Assembly (NCBI RefSeq): GCF_000701785.1
Contig: NZ_JNJU01000002.1
Location: 1-64,000 of the forward strand
Direction: 5' to 3'
Length of the DNA: 64,000 nucleotides
Origin: Mycoplasmoides alvi ATCC 29626
GTDB lineage: Bacteria; Bacillota_I; Bacilli_A; Mycoplasmatales; Mycoplasmoidaceae
The notes under the pieces are model-generated. The model did no database searches and had not been told where the DNA came from. It saw only the letters and a list, made by a program, of their open reading frames with translations. Position numbers and translations under genes: made by a program. Positions 23,170-34,590 of this stretch are shown here, one piece after another. Position 1 is the first letter of the stretch, and every line of letters starts with the position of its first letter.

Positions 23170-23258
23170 TATAATATTGTCTATAGATGAATAAATATTC
23201 AAATTATTTATTCTACATTTAAGTTCAATTTAACAATCATTTTTACTTAGGAGAAAAT
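23170..23258 (+). promoter_or_regulatory. Promoter and leader of the GHKL-Z1 operon
   Basis: A consensus TATAAT lies at 23170-23175. The leader of about 80 bases ends in a strong AGGAGAAAAT ribosome-binding site directly before the ATG at 23259. No clear -35 is present, as is common in mycoplasmas. Confidence 0.5.
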
Positions 23259-24788
23259 ATGTCAAGTACTAATTTATGGACTGAATTATGTAAAGATATT
23301 CCATATTCACCAGCTTATGCTATTTCTCATCTTTTAGATCCAACCATTTTTTATTTTTTTAATGAAAATAGTACAGATACAAGTAAATTAACAATCTATT
23401 TAATCTATGATTCAACTTTAGACAATGAAAAATTACTAATTTTTGATAATGGTGTAGGTTATGGAAAAGAGGATTTAGAACAAATAGTTGATTTTCAACA
23501 TTTAAAGGCAAAAGGATGGAAACAGTGGGTACGCGCAATACAATGAATTAGTAATGGTGCAAAAATTTATTCAAAAAAAATTGAAGATTCAGAAACTTAT
23601 CAATTAGTTTTATCAACTATAAATAATGATTTAATTGTTGATCCACTAAAAGCATATGGTGCTAAAGAATTTATTTCGAGGACCAAATTTGGTAGTGGTT
23701 CATTACTTCAATTAAAAATAAGCAAAAAATGAAATATTTTAGAATATTCACAAATTGTTGCTCATGTAAATAGAATATTCCAAAAATATGTTAATTTAGA
23801 TAAAATTGAATTTAAAGCTGTTTATAGAATAAATAACAAATTCTATGATTGTTCTAGATTAGATGTACAACCAGAAATAGAAACTTATAGAAAAGCTTTG
23901 GCTCTTAATCCGATTCAAAAACCAAAATTATTTGTCAGTGAAAGTAACACTAAAGGATATATTACTATTGATGAATCCATTAATTTTTCAAATTATAAAA
24001 TTGGAATAAAAGGGTTTGTTGGTATACTAGATAAACCAAACTCTGATATTTCTGGAATTTATTGTTTCAATGCAAATAAGTTAGTCCGTGGAGCATTGAC
24101 AAATACAAGTTTAAAGCCAAAAGAAATTTTTGGTTCACTAGGTAATATTGAATATAGTTCTATATATGGTGAGTTAGAGTTTAACAATATTCCATTGAGC
24201 ATTACTGGTGACAATTTCATTTTAACTGAGGAAGAATATGAAACAATTGTAAATCTATTAATTTCAATAATTGGTAAACAAGGCGATACAAAAGAAGTTA
24301 ATAAAATCACAACACAAATTAATACTGAGTATGCAACTACTAATATTCTTAATTCCAAAACAATTGAACAAAACTTTGATAATTCTGAAGAAAATGTAGA
24401 AACCATTGCTGAATCTATGCAAAACACTAAAACAATTATTGATTTGCAAGTGGAAACTGTGAAACGAAATAAAAAAGAAACTAATATTTATTCAATAAAA
24501 GATGAATATGGTAAAGATTATAAAATTCAACTAATACCAGCCAATAATAAAGAAACTAGTGGTTGTTGAATTAAAAAGAAATATGGAAATGATGGGTTGA
24601 TTATTGTGTATCTAAATCAAGAACATCCTTTCTTAAAACCAATAGTTGCCAATAGTAAGCGAACCTACAATACATTTTGTGAATTTGTAATATATTACAT
24701 AATGGCAGAAGAAAGAGCACTTATCGAAGGTGCAGGCGTTGATGAATTAAAATTTTTAATTGATAATTATTTGCGCAAAGGAAATTAA
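23259..24788 (+). CDS. GHKL (HSP90/MutL/MORC-like) ATPase-type protein of a Z1 system
   Basis: The 509-residue protein carries the GHKL G1 box 'IFDNGVGYGKEDLEQIVDFQ' at about 61-80, then 'AKGWKQWVRAIQWISNGAKIYSKK' where the G2 lid lies, and 'FGSGSLLQLKIS' near 155-166. The N-box, which should give a catalytic Glu and Mg-binding Asn, reads 'AYAISHLLDPTI', with neither residue in place, so ATP hydrolysis may be lost. The C-terminal half is a mixed domain of unknown fold. It is followed after three bases by the Z1 gene. GHKL plus Z1 pairs are described in restriction-like systems (Iyer, Abhiman and Aravind). It probably acts in phage or plasmid defence together with its partner. Confidence 0.7.
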
Positions 24789-24791
24789 CAA

Positions 24792-26915
24792 ATGGATATT
24801 GAATTTGAAATTAAATCTTTAATTTCACAATTTGGTAGTTCTAATCATCAAGAACAATTTGTTAAATATTGCAAATCAACCGGAATGGATGATGAATCAA
24901 TTAATAAAATTCAAAATAAAGCTAATAATATAATTGAAACTTTAGGAAAAACACCTAAGGGATTAAAAGCTTTGCTAGTGGGAAAAGTACAATCAGGAAA
25001 AACAAGCACTTTTTCTGCTTGTATTTCCAAAGCATTTAGTTCCAATTATGATATTGCAATTGTTTTATCTGGTAGAGATAATGTTTTGAATAAACAAACA
25101 TTTGATCGTTTAAAAAAAACATTTACAACTGATGATTTTTCAACAGGAGTAAATGTTTATCAAATTAAAGAAATCATTGCTAGCAAAGATAACAAAACCT
25201 TCATTGATGAATTAAATAAATCAATTTTAAATAACAAAAAAACAATTTTTGTAAGTTTAAAAAACCAACAAATTGAAAAATTAATTGAACTTTTATCTGT
25301 TCCATTATTTCAAAAAACCAAATTTTTAATTATTGATGATGAAGGAGATTTAGCATCTTTTAATACATCAGAAGATAAAACTAATGAATCTTTTACTTAC
25401 AAATTAATTAAAAAAATGATTGAAACTTTTGGTATTAATGCTACTTTTATATCAGTAACAGCAACGCCTCAAGCTCATATTTTATTATCTCAGCATGATG
25501 CAATAAAACCTGACCATATATTCACAATTGATCCTGGAGATGCTTACATGGGAATTAATGAATTTTTTGGGATTAATTATGAAAAATATATTATTGAAGT
25601 TTCAGATAACGAAAAACAAGCAATTGAAAATGAACGCGAATCTACTCCAGAATCATTTAAACTTGCTATTATTCATTATTTAGTTGCTGCATCTTTATTT
25701 CATATTCAAAATAAAAAAATACAAAAAACTGCCATGTTAGTGCACACGGCAAAAGAAATTTTACGTCATAATATGATTGCTGATAAAATTAATTCCTATA
25801 AAAAATCATTAGAAAATTTTTTAAAAATTTCAGGTTCTAGTGAGAGTGATAAAATAATTAGCAAAATTAAAGCTGTATTCAAATCTTATGATACAAATAT
25901 TGAATGGTCAGATTCGTTTGTTAAACTATTTGTTAAACACTTACAAAATACATCAATTAATGTTGTTAATTCTGAAATTGATGATCCATTATATAAAGAT
26001 ACGCCCAATAATATAGTGGTTGGTTCTGCAATGATTGAACGAGGCGTTACCTTTAATAATTTATTAACAACTTATATTACTAATAGAGCAGAAGATGCGA
26101 TAGCTATTGATACTGCATTGCAACGTGGTCGTTGATTTGGATATCGAAAAAAATATTCTCATCTAATGAGAATATTTATGCTTAAACATTTATTTCAAAA
26201 TTTTAAAGAACAAATTTTAAATCATGACAATTATTTATGAAATATTCTAGTTGATGCAGAAAAAAATAAATTACCATTTAGCAAAATTGAAAAACGATTA
26301 CTAATATCTAGTGATGATTTAATTGCAACCCACAAAGTTAAACATAATAGAATTGTATTTGATAGATATTATTCTAAAAATAATTTAAACAGAACTTCAA
26401 ATGAGCGTAAATATATTGAAAACATTTTTAATAATGTAATTAATGATTCACATATTAAAGATATTCAAGTTGGAACAGGAAATATCTTTAGAATGATCCA
26501 TAATATTGATATTAAAAAATTTAATGAAATTTTTAGTTTACCAAGTCATGTAGAAAGTATATCGTTAGCATTAAATATGACCCTAGATAATTGAAATATT
26601 TTTTACAATGAAATATTACCAAAATTTGATAACAAAATAACTATTGCAATTATGGATAATAATTTAACTATATCTAAAATTAGAAAAAGAAATATTAATG
26701 AAAATGGAAATATTGAATTATTTCAAACCAAAAATACTTCAGGAAATAAATATGTAGGTGATAGAGATTGAAATAAAGTAGAAGAATTTAATCAAAACAT
26801 AATTTTTCAAATTCACAATGTTTATGTTGAATCAACTCATAGACTACAAAAATTTATTGCTATGGTTTTGCCAGAAAAAATTATTACAGACTATGTAACA
26901 AGTAATTATAAATAA
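24792..26915 (+). CDS. Z1-domain ATPase (SF2-like, defence-associated)
   Basis: This 707-residue protein has Walker A 'GKVQSGKT' (64-71), Walker B-type 'IIDDEGD' (180-186), motif III-like 'SVTATPQ' (221-227), a late 'VGSAMIERGVTFNNLLTTY' and the highly characteristic 'QRGRWFGYR' (444-452). Together these define the Z1 domain. A C-terminal region of about 250 residues has no recognisable motif; I see no obvious PD-(D/E)XK signature. It is expected to be a DNA translocase or helicase-like motor working with the GHKL protein. No methylase or separate nuclease gene is adjacent. The stop is 13 bases from the convergent gene at 26928. Confidence 0.85.
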
Positions 26916-26927
26916 TAAAACTTTATA

Positions 26928-27752
26928 CTACTTAATTGCTAAGTTTGCTATTAACAAAATAACAATTATTAATCAACCTAAAAAGATAAGTAAATATTTT
27001 AAGTTTATAGAAGATAATTTATTTTTGCTTTTTTTATTCTTTGTAGATGGAATATTGTTAGGTAAATTTTCATTTACATCTAAATTCATTTGATTATTTG
27101 TATTATTTTTCTTAGATAAAAAATCACCTACATTATTTGAATTTTTATTCAATTTAGATGAATTTAATATATTTGTATAAAAAAAATTAGAAGTATTATT
27201 ATGAAGTTTATTAGATAAATCTTTTTCAGTTATTTGATCTATGTTGTTTAATATTTCATTAACATTAATTGGAATATTAACTTTATCATTAATTATTTTT
27301 TTCTCATTCTCAGAAGAAGAAAAATTGCTCAAAGCATTTAAATTATTAGAAATCAAGTTATCCTTAGTTTTTAAACTAATTTCTTTCTGAGGTATTTGTC
27401 CACTAGTTAGATTGCTTGAAATATTTTCTTTAGTAAATAAATATTCTTGTTGGCTATTTTTTCTATCAACAAAAATATGTTCAGTGGGTTCTTGACTACT
27501 ATTTGTTAATTGAAAATTATTTTTTTTTGAAAATAATGTATTTAAATTTGTGCTTGCATTTTTATTTTTTTCAGTAATAACATTATTAGTATTTTCATGT
27601 GCACTAAACAATAGTTTAGCATCATCATTCAATAAATTATTATCTTCAAATTTATTTAAAGAAGTTAATTTAATTGACTTATTTATATTCTTAGTATCTG
27701 AATTAAATTTAGAATCAGTACTATTCAAATCATCATAAAAATCAGTATTCAT
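26928..27752 (-). CDS. Asn/Ser/Lys-rich tail-anchored protein
   Basis: This 274-residue protein is almost entirely low-complexity and hydrophilic (Asn, Ser, Lys, Asp) up to about residue 245. It ends in a single hydrophobic helix 'YLLIFLGWLIIVILLIANLAI' followed by Lys, that is, a C-terminal membrane anchor with the bulk in the cytoplasm. No signal peptide or recognisable domain is present. The composition recalls cytoskeletal or terminal-organelle proteins of pneumoniae-group mycoplasmas, but no homology can be claimed. It is convergent with the Z1 gene. Confidence 0.65.
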
Positions 27753-27861
27753 AAAAATCTCTTAATAAAAAGTTAAACATTTATAAATTATAATAATGAA
27801 CTATAATATTTAAAAAAATTTCAATCTAAATTTACACTTAGAAATAAATAAATTAATAATT

Positions 27862-28146
27862 TTAATGCATTATTTCGTTTACAATTTTTCACCTTCGTCA
27901 TATGGAAATAAAAATAAAAACAATTCCAAATATTATAGCAATTATATTTGCACAATAATCAACTTGAGTTTTATCTAAAATGCTAGATAAATTACTAGAT
28001 GAAATTGCAATACAAATTACACAAAAAATAATTTGAATTAAAAGCAAAATTAAAATAATTTTTCTAGGTATCTTATAATTGGGTATAAACCAAATTATGA
28101 AAACAAAAAATAAAAAAATTCAAGGTAAAATTAAATTAAAAAGCAT
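27862..28146 (-). CDS. Small membrane protein with three predicted spans
   Basis: This 94-residue hydrophobic protein has spans at about 3-22, 28-48 and 64-84, short basic loops and a basic C-terminal end 'WRRWKIVNEIMH'. Three TGA-Trp codons are used. It begins five bases after the stop of rny, so it is likely the last gene of that transcript. Family unknown. Confidence 0.6.
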
Positions 28147-28151
28147 ATAAA

Positions 28152-29756
28152 TTAAGATAAAAAACTATTTGAATTTAATAAATTATCTACTTTTCTATTA
28201 ACTAAAAACTCAAATCTTTTTTCACGAATTAAAATTATTTTAATTTGATGCTTATTAGTAATTTCATCAGTTTCAATTATTTTTTTTATTTCATGATGTA
28301 ATAAATTTAATTGTTCATCTAAAATAACATCTGGTTTAACAATAATTCTTAAAATTCTTCCAGATTGAACGGCAAATGCTTCTTGGACACCATCTATAGA
28401 TTTACATAACTCTTCTAATTTTGTTACTCTTTTAATAAACTCATTTAATGAATCACTACGAGCTCCAGGGCGAGCAGCAGATAATGTGTCAACAACTTTA
28501 ACCAAAGCTGAGTACATATTATCAGGTTCAACTTTATTGTGATGGGATTCAATGGCATTACATATATAATCAGGTAAATAATATTTTTTGGCAATAGCTA
28601 AACCAGATTCAACATGATCATAATTTTCATTAAAATCTATAGATTTACCTATATCATGAAAAAAAGCTGCACGTTTTGCTTTTTCAAAATTAATTCCAAT
28701 TTGTTTAGCAATAATTTCTGCATATTTTGCAGATTCAATACAATGATCCAAAACATTTTGACCATAACTTGTTCGATATTTTAATCTACCTACATAAGGA
28801 TAAATATCTGGGTTAATATCAAAAATTTGTAAATCTTCTTCTAAAGCTTTTTTGCCGTCAGCAATTAATTTATTCTGAAAATCTTCTTTAACTACTTGAT
28901 AAAGATTTTCTAATTTACTTGGTTCAATAACCTTTGATTGAAGCATTAAATTAAATAAATTAACAGCAATTTCTCTTCTAATAGGATTTGCAGAGGAAAT
29001 TGTTATTTCTGAAGTTTTTTCAACAATAATATCTGTTCCTGTTAACTTTTCAAATAAATGTTTATTTCTACCATGTTTTCCAATAATTTTACCCTTTAAA
29101 TTTTCATCTTGAATAGGTATTGTAGACAATGAACGTTGGGCAATCATTTTTTCAGCAATCAATTCCATTGCACTAATCAAATGATTTTGTGCATAAGACT
29201 CTAATTCACTATTAATTTTATTTTTTTCAAAATTATAAATTTCTGCTAATTCAGATTTTGATTGTTTATATATATTGACCATTAATAATTTTTTGGCTTC
29301 TTCTATAGATAAATTAGATATTTTTGATAAAACTTTATTTTGTTCATCTAATATTTCATTTATCTTATTTAAAGAAATTGAATATTTGTTTTTCAATTCT
29401 AATAATTCTTCATACAAATGATTTACATCCTGTGTTTTTTTGTTTTCTTCATAAAATGATTCTAAATAGCAATTATTAATTGAATTATTTTTTAATAAAT
29501 CAGATTTAAAATTTGAATTTTTTAGATCATTATTTATTTTATTTGTGTCAGTTAATTCATAAAATTCTTTATTATCACTTGTTTCAGAATGAACACCATC
29601 ATGGTTGTGTGTTTTACATTCTTTTTTCCTTTTAAAATTTATAAATAGAAATATAATAAATGATATTGTTATTAAAAGAACAATAAACATAAATATTGTT
29701 ATTATTAAAATGAAAAGTAAAGGATTATTTTTAATCCAATCATAGATATTATTCAT
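28152..29756 (-). CDS. rny: Ribonuclease Y
   Basis: The 534-residue protein has an N-terminal membrane helix (about 15-45), a charged coiled-coil stretch, a KH domain with 'IIGKHGRNKHLFEKLTG' and an HD domain with 'FFHDIGKS' and 'AIESHHNK' metal ligands. It is the membrane-bound endoribonuclease that starts mRNA decay. Between the anchor and the coiled coil is an unusually Asn/Asp-rich linker (about 50-110). The start is taken as the ATG at 29756; a TTG five codons upstream is less likely. Confidence 0.92.
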   Translation of the reverse strand: MNNIYDWIKNNPLLFILIITIFMFIVLLITISFIIFLFINFKRKKECKTHNHDGVHSETSDNKEFYELTDTNKINNDLKNSNFKSDLLKNNSINNCYLESFYEENKKTQDVNHLYEELLELKNKYSISLNKINEILDEQNKVLSKISNLSIEEAKKLLMVNIYKQSKSELAEIYNFEKNKINSELESYAQNHLISAMELIAEKMIAQRSLSTIPIQDENLKGKIIGKHGRNKHLFEKLTGTDIIVEKTSEITISSANPIRREIAVNLFNLMLQSKVIEPSKLENLYQVVKEDFQNKLIADGKKALEEDLQIFDINPDIYPYVGRLKYRTSYGQNVLDHCIESAKYAEIIAKQIGINFEKAKRAAFFHDIGKSIDFNENYDHVESGLAIAKKYYLPDYICNAIESHHNKVEPDNMYSALVKVVDTLSAARPGARSDSLNEFIKRVTKLEELCKSIDGVQEAFAVQSGRILRIIVKPDVILDEQLNLLHHEIKKIIETDEITNKHQIKIILIREKRFEFLVNRKVDNLLNSNSFLS

Positions 29757-29949
29757 AAAAACCAAACCCAATTTTGTTAATTAGAAAATAATTAACAAAC
29801 TATCATTAACATTTTTATTTAAAACAACTTAAAATAAAAATATTTAACTTTATAAATATAAAAAGGTTTAAAAATAAATAAAAAAGAATTAATATATCTA
29901 ATTATATATGAATTGAAAATAAAATTATTACATTTCTATTTATATAGAT

Positions 29950-30939
29950 TTATGATAAAGTATTTTTTTTAATATACTTAGATTCAATATCCTTGAATAA
30001 TTTTAAGTCATTATGCATTAATTGAAGTAAACCAGAGCGACCTTGACATAGTTTATTATTGTTATAAGAATATCAAGAACCGTTTTTTTGAATTAAATCA
30101 GTTTGAATAGCCAAATCAATAATTTCAGCAAAATAATCAACTCCCTTATTAAAATAAAAATCTAAATAAAATATTTTTAATGGAGATGATAATTTGTTTT
30201 TAACAATTGTAATTTTGGATTTAATTCCAATATTTTCATTATTTTCTTTTAATATTTCTGTACGCTTAATTTCCACTCTTATTGAACTATAAAATTTTAA
30301 AGCTTTGCCACCAGGTGTAATTTCAGGGTTTCCATAGATAATCCCTATTTTTTCACGAATTTGATTAATAAAAATAATACAAACACTAGAATTAAACATT
30401 ATTGTCTGTAGTCTACGCAAGCACTTAGACATTAATCGAGGTAATAAACCAATAGATTGATCTTCAATATTTGTTTCTAACTCAGCTTTTGGCACCAATG
30501 CTGCTACTGAATCCAAAACAATTAAATCAATCATATTAGTTTTAACTAAAGCTTCAATTATTGAGAATGCTTGCTCGCCATATTCAGGATGAGCAATTAA
30601 TAATTTATTTAAATCAATACCCAAATTTTTCATATAATTCATATCTAATGCACATTCTAGATCAATATATGCGGCTCGACCATTATTTTTTTGACATTCT
30701 CTAACTGCTTGTAACGCTAATGTAGTTTTCCCAGAAGATTCATTACCATAAATTTCAATAATTCTTCCACAAGGAAACCCACCAACTCCTAATGCTTTAT
30801 TTAGTTTAAAACTTCCTGTAGAAATTGATTTCACATCTAACTTATCTTTGTCATTCAACAATGATAGGTTTTCCTTGCCATATTTTTTCTGTAATTCTTT
30901 TAAAGCTTCTAAATAAATTTTGTCATCATTACTACTCAT
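29950..30939 (-). CDS. recA: RecA recombinase
   Basis: This 329-residue protein has Walker A 'GNESSGKTTL', Walker B 'MIDLIVLDSVAAL', the L1/L2 region around 'LPRLMSKCLRR' and 'INQIREKIG', and 'NPEITPGGKALKF'. It is slightly shorter than E. coli RecA because the acidic C-terminal tail is missing. It drives strand exchange, including any recombination between the adhesin paralogues in this window. Walker A reads GNESSGKT where GPESSGKT is usual. Confidence 0.95.
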
Positions 30940-31240
30940 AAAATTATTTCTCCATCTAATAATATAAGTTCAAAAAAATAACAAAATGAACAATTTTTTA
31001 ATTAAAAATGAAAAAAACTTATTAGTTTAATTCTAATTTAATTAATAATGAAATATCAATACAAAAACAATGTAATTTCAAAAATTAGTTTGAAATTAAT
31101 AAGGCAATTATTTTAAATAATTTTTAGGCAAAACTTTAGAACATATTACAAATTTATAAACAATTTACTAATATTGAAAAACAATATACAAAGAGATTTT
31201 CTAAATAAGAATAAATCAAAAAGTTAAATAATTTATAAAA
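30940..31240. other. Intergenic region between pgk and recA
   Basis: These 301 bases are strongly AT-rich. I find no credible coding frame, with TGA as Trp, on either strand. A weak stem (ATATTG/CAATAT with an A-rich loop near 31171-31190) lies downstream of pgk and upstream of recA, but its position inside the recA upstream region is ambiguous. No RNA gene was recognised. Confidence 0.5.
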
Positions 31241-32482
31241 TTATTGGTCTTGAATACAATCAATTCCTGGTAAAGGGGAACCTTCTAGTAAAGTTAAACT
31301 TGCTCCTCCTCCTGTTGAAATAAAACTAACATTATTAGATAAACCAAGCTTATTAATAGCAGCGGCGCTATCGCCGCCTCCAATTACACTATATGTACCT
31401 TTAGATGTTAAATCCGCAACAATTTTGGCAATTGCATTTGTTCCATTAGCAAATTTATCAAATTCAAATACACCTAATGGCCCATTTCAAAAAATGGTTT
31501 TTGCATCTTTTAAATAATTACTAAACAACTCAATTGTTTTAGGTCCAACATCTAAAGACATGCAAGATGAATTGACCCATGGTTTTTCCATTGATTCTCT
31601 CCAAATTGGATCTACATTTTCAAAAACTTGAGCTCCTAATTGATCCAATGGCAAAACAATTTTGTTTGCATATTGTGAAGATAAAATTTCATTTGCAATT
31701 GGTAATAAATCTTCTTCGTAACTGGAACTGCCTACATCTAATCCTTTAGCTTTAAAAAAGGTATTAGCCATGCCTCCACCAATTAATATTTTGTCTGCTT
31801 TATCAAGTAATGCTTTAATAACTGCAAGTTTATCAGATACTTTAGCACCACCTAAAATTACAACAAAAGGTCTATTAGGAACATTAATAATTTTTTGAGA
31901 AGCTTCCAATTCTGATTGAACTAAAAAACCAATACAATTAGTTGCAATATTTGAAGCAATACCAACATTAGATGCATGTGCACGGTGTGCAGTTCCAAAT
32001 GCATCATTTACAAAAACATCTGCCAATGAAGCTCAAAATTTTCCTAATTCTGGGTTATTTTTAGATTCTAATTTAACAAGTTCTCCATTATCATTAACAT
32101 CATTGTAACGTGTATTCTCAAGTAATAAAATTTCTTTATGTTTTAAATTTTGAACAGCAGAAACAACAATGTCGCCAATATTTTGGTTTAAAAATTTAAC
32201 AGTTGCAACATTATCCAAATATTCTTGCAATTTTTTAGCAACAGGTAATAATGATTTTTTGTTTGATAATTTATCATCTAAAGACTTGATTCTGCCCAAA
32301 TGACTTAAACAAATAATTTTGCAATTTTTTTCAATTAAATATTTTAATGTTGGTAATGATGTAGTAATCCTTGAAACATCAGTAATTTCTTGGCCATCCA
32401 TAGGTACATTCAAATCAAGTCTTACAATAACAGTTTTATTATCTAAATCTACTTGGTTTAATGTTCTTTTGTTATAAATCAT
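31241..32482 (-). CDS. pgk: Phosphoglycerate kinase
   Basis: The 413-residue enzyme has the N-terminal 'VRLDLNVPM' substrate motif, 'SHLGR', '[14 protein letters not shown]', '[12 protein letters not shown]' and the C-terminal nucleotide loop '[13 protein letters not shown]'. It makes ATP from 1,3-bisphosphoglycerate, one of the two ATP-yielding steps of glycolysis. It follows gap by five bases in a gap-pgk operon. Confidence 0.97.
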
Positions 32483-32487
32483 AAGAA

Positions 32488-33492
<1,005 letters not shown>

Positions 33493-33567
33493 AGATGTTC
33501 ATTTCCTTTTAGAATTAAAAACAAAATGATAAAAAACCTTTTGCTTATAAAAACAAAAACACTAACT

Positions 33568-33573
33568 ATTATA
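33568..33573 (-). promoter_or_regulatory. Predicted -10 element of the gap-pgk operon
   Basis: A perfect TATAAT on the minus strand lies 75 bases upstream of the gap start codon in an otherwise non-coding 103-base gap. No -35 box at proper spacing could be identified. Confidence 0.4.
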
Positions 33574-33595
33574 TATTTATTATGAAACAATTAGT

Positions 33596-34474
33596 TTAAA
33601 AAGGTTCTATTAAAATGTTTATACTAAAAGCATCATTTCCAGTATGAGCACTAATTAATGGCGTTATATCAGATTGCTCAATGTTAAGTATTTTATACTT
33701 TTTCAAACAATCTTTTAATTCAATTAAAGTTTTTTGAATTTTCTCTTTACTAACAAAAGATGAGCAAAATCCAATCTTTGCAATTTTATTTTTAGCAAAA
33801 TTAAAAATTTTATCAAAAGTTTCCAAAGAAAATTCAATTGCCAACCTATTAGTAGGTTTCTTACCTATAATTGTATTTTTACCATCATGAAAATGTAAGA
33901 TTGGTTTAATTTTTAAAATAGTTCCTAAATATGAAGCAATTTTGCCAATGCGACCACCGTTACGAGCTTGTGTTAAATCATTTAAAACTACAGTACAAGA
34001 AATCCGTTTGTGTCATTGAGTAATGTAATTTTCAATTTCAACTATTGATTTATCTTCATTACATAATTTTTGCACATCTAATATTAATCACTTCAAAGAA
34101 ATTGCAATATCTTTAGTGTCAAAAACATAAATATTTTTTTTGTTTTCAAATTCAGTGTTAACAATAGTTTTCCATTGGTTGTATGTTCCTGATAACCCTG
34201 ATGAAATTGGCAACATGATTACTTGATCATATTTATCAACAACTTCATTTAATACATTTATTACATCAGATGCTCTTGGCAAACTAGTTTTTACACTTCC
34301 TGATTTATTTTGTACAAAGTATTCATGAATTTCCTTACTAGATATTTCGCGACCATCTAAATATGTATCTTTGTCATCAATAGTAATTAACAAAGAAATA
34401 ACCTTAATATTTTGAAATTCATTTGGCTTAATTGTAGAACTCGTATCTGTTATTATTACAGTTCCATTTCCCAT
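33596..34474 (-). CDS. DegV family fatty-acid-binding protein
   Basis: This 292-residue protein has 'IITDTSSTIK' at the N-terminus, 'VKTSLPRASD' with the lipid-contacting Thr-Ser, 'MLPISSGLSGTYN', 'LTQARNGGRIGK' and 'PLISAHTGNDAF' near the end, all DegV hallmarks. Family members bind fatty acids and serve fatty acid kinase (FakB role). The ATG at 34474 with GAGG nine bases upstream is preferred over the GTG two codons earlier, which is too close to the ribosome-binding site. Confidence 0.88.
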
Positions 34475-34590
34475 GTCCACATTCCTCGTACAAAATTCAT
34501 AACACCTATTAAGTATAAATTTTTATATTGTAGAGAAATGAGTTTTATTACAAAATATATGTAAATAACTAAATGTTAAGTTATGTATTA

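Noticed and set aside
23259-26915. Classic restriction-modification locus
   Set aside because: No DNA methyltransferase motif and no visible nuclease gene were found in or beside the pair, so only a GHKL-Z1 defence-type assignment is supported.
30940-31240. Possible structured RNA gene (for example RNase P or SRP RNA) in the pgk-recA gap
   Set aside because: The sequence is uniformly AT-rich with only weak short stems and none of the conserved core sequences of those RNAs.
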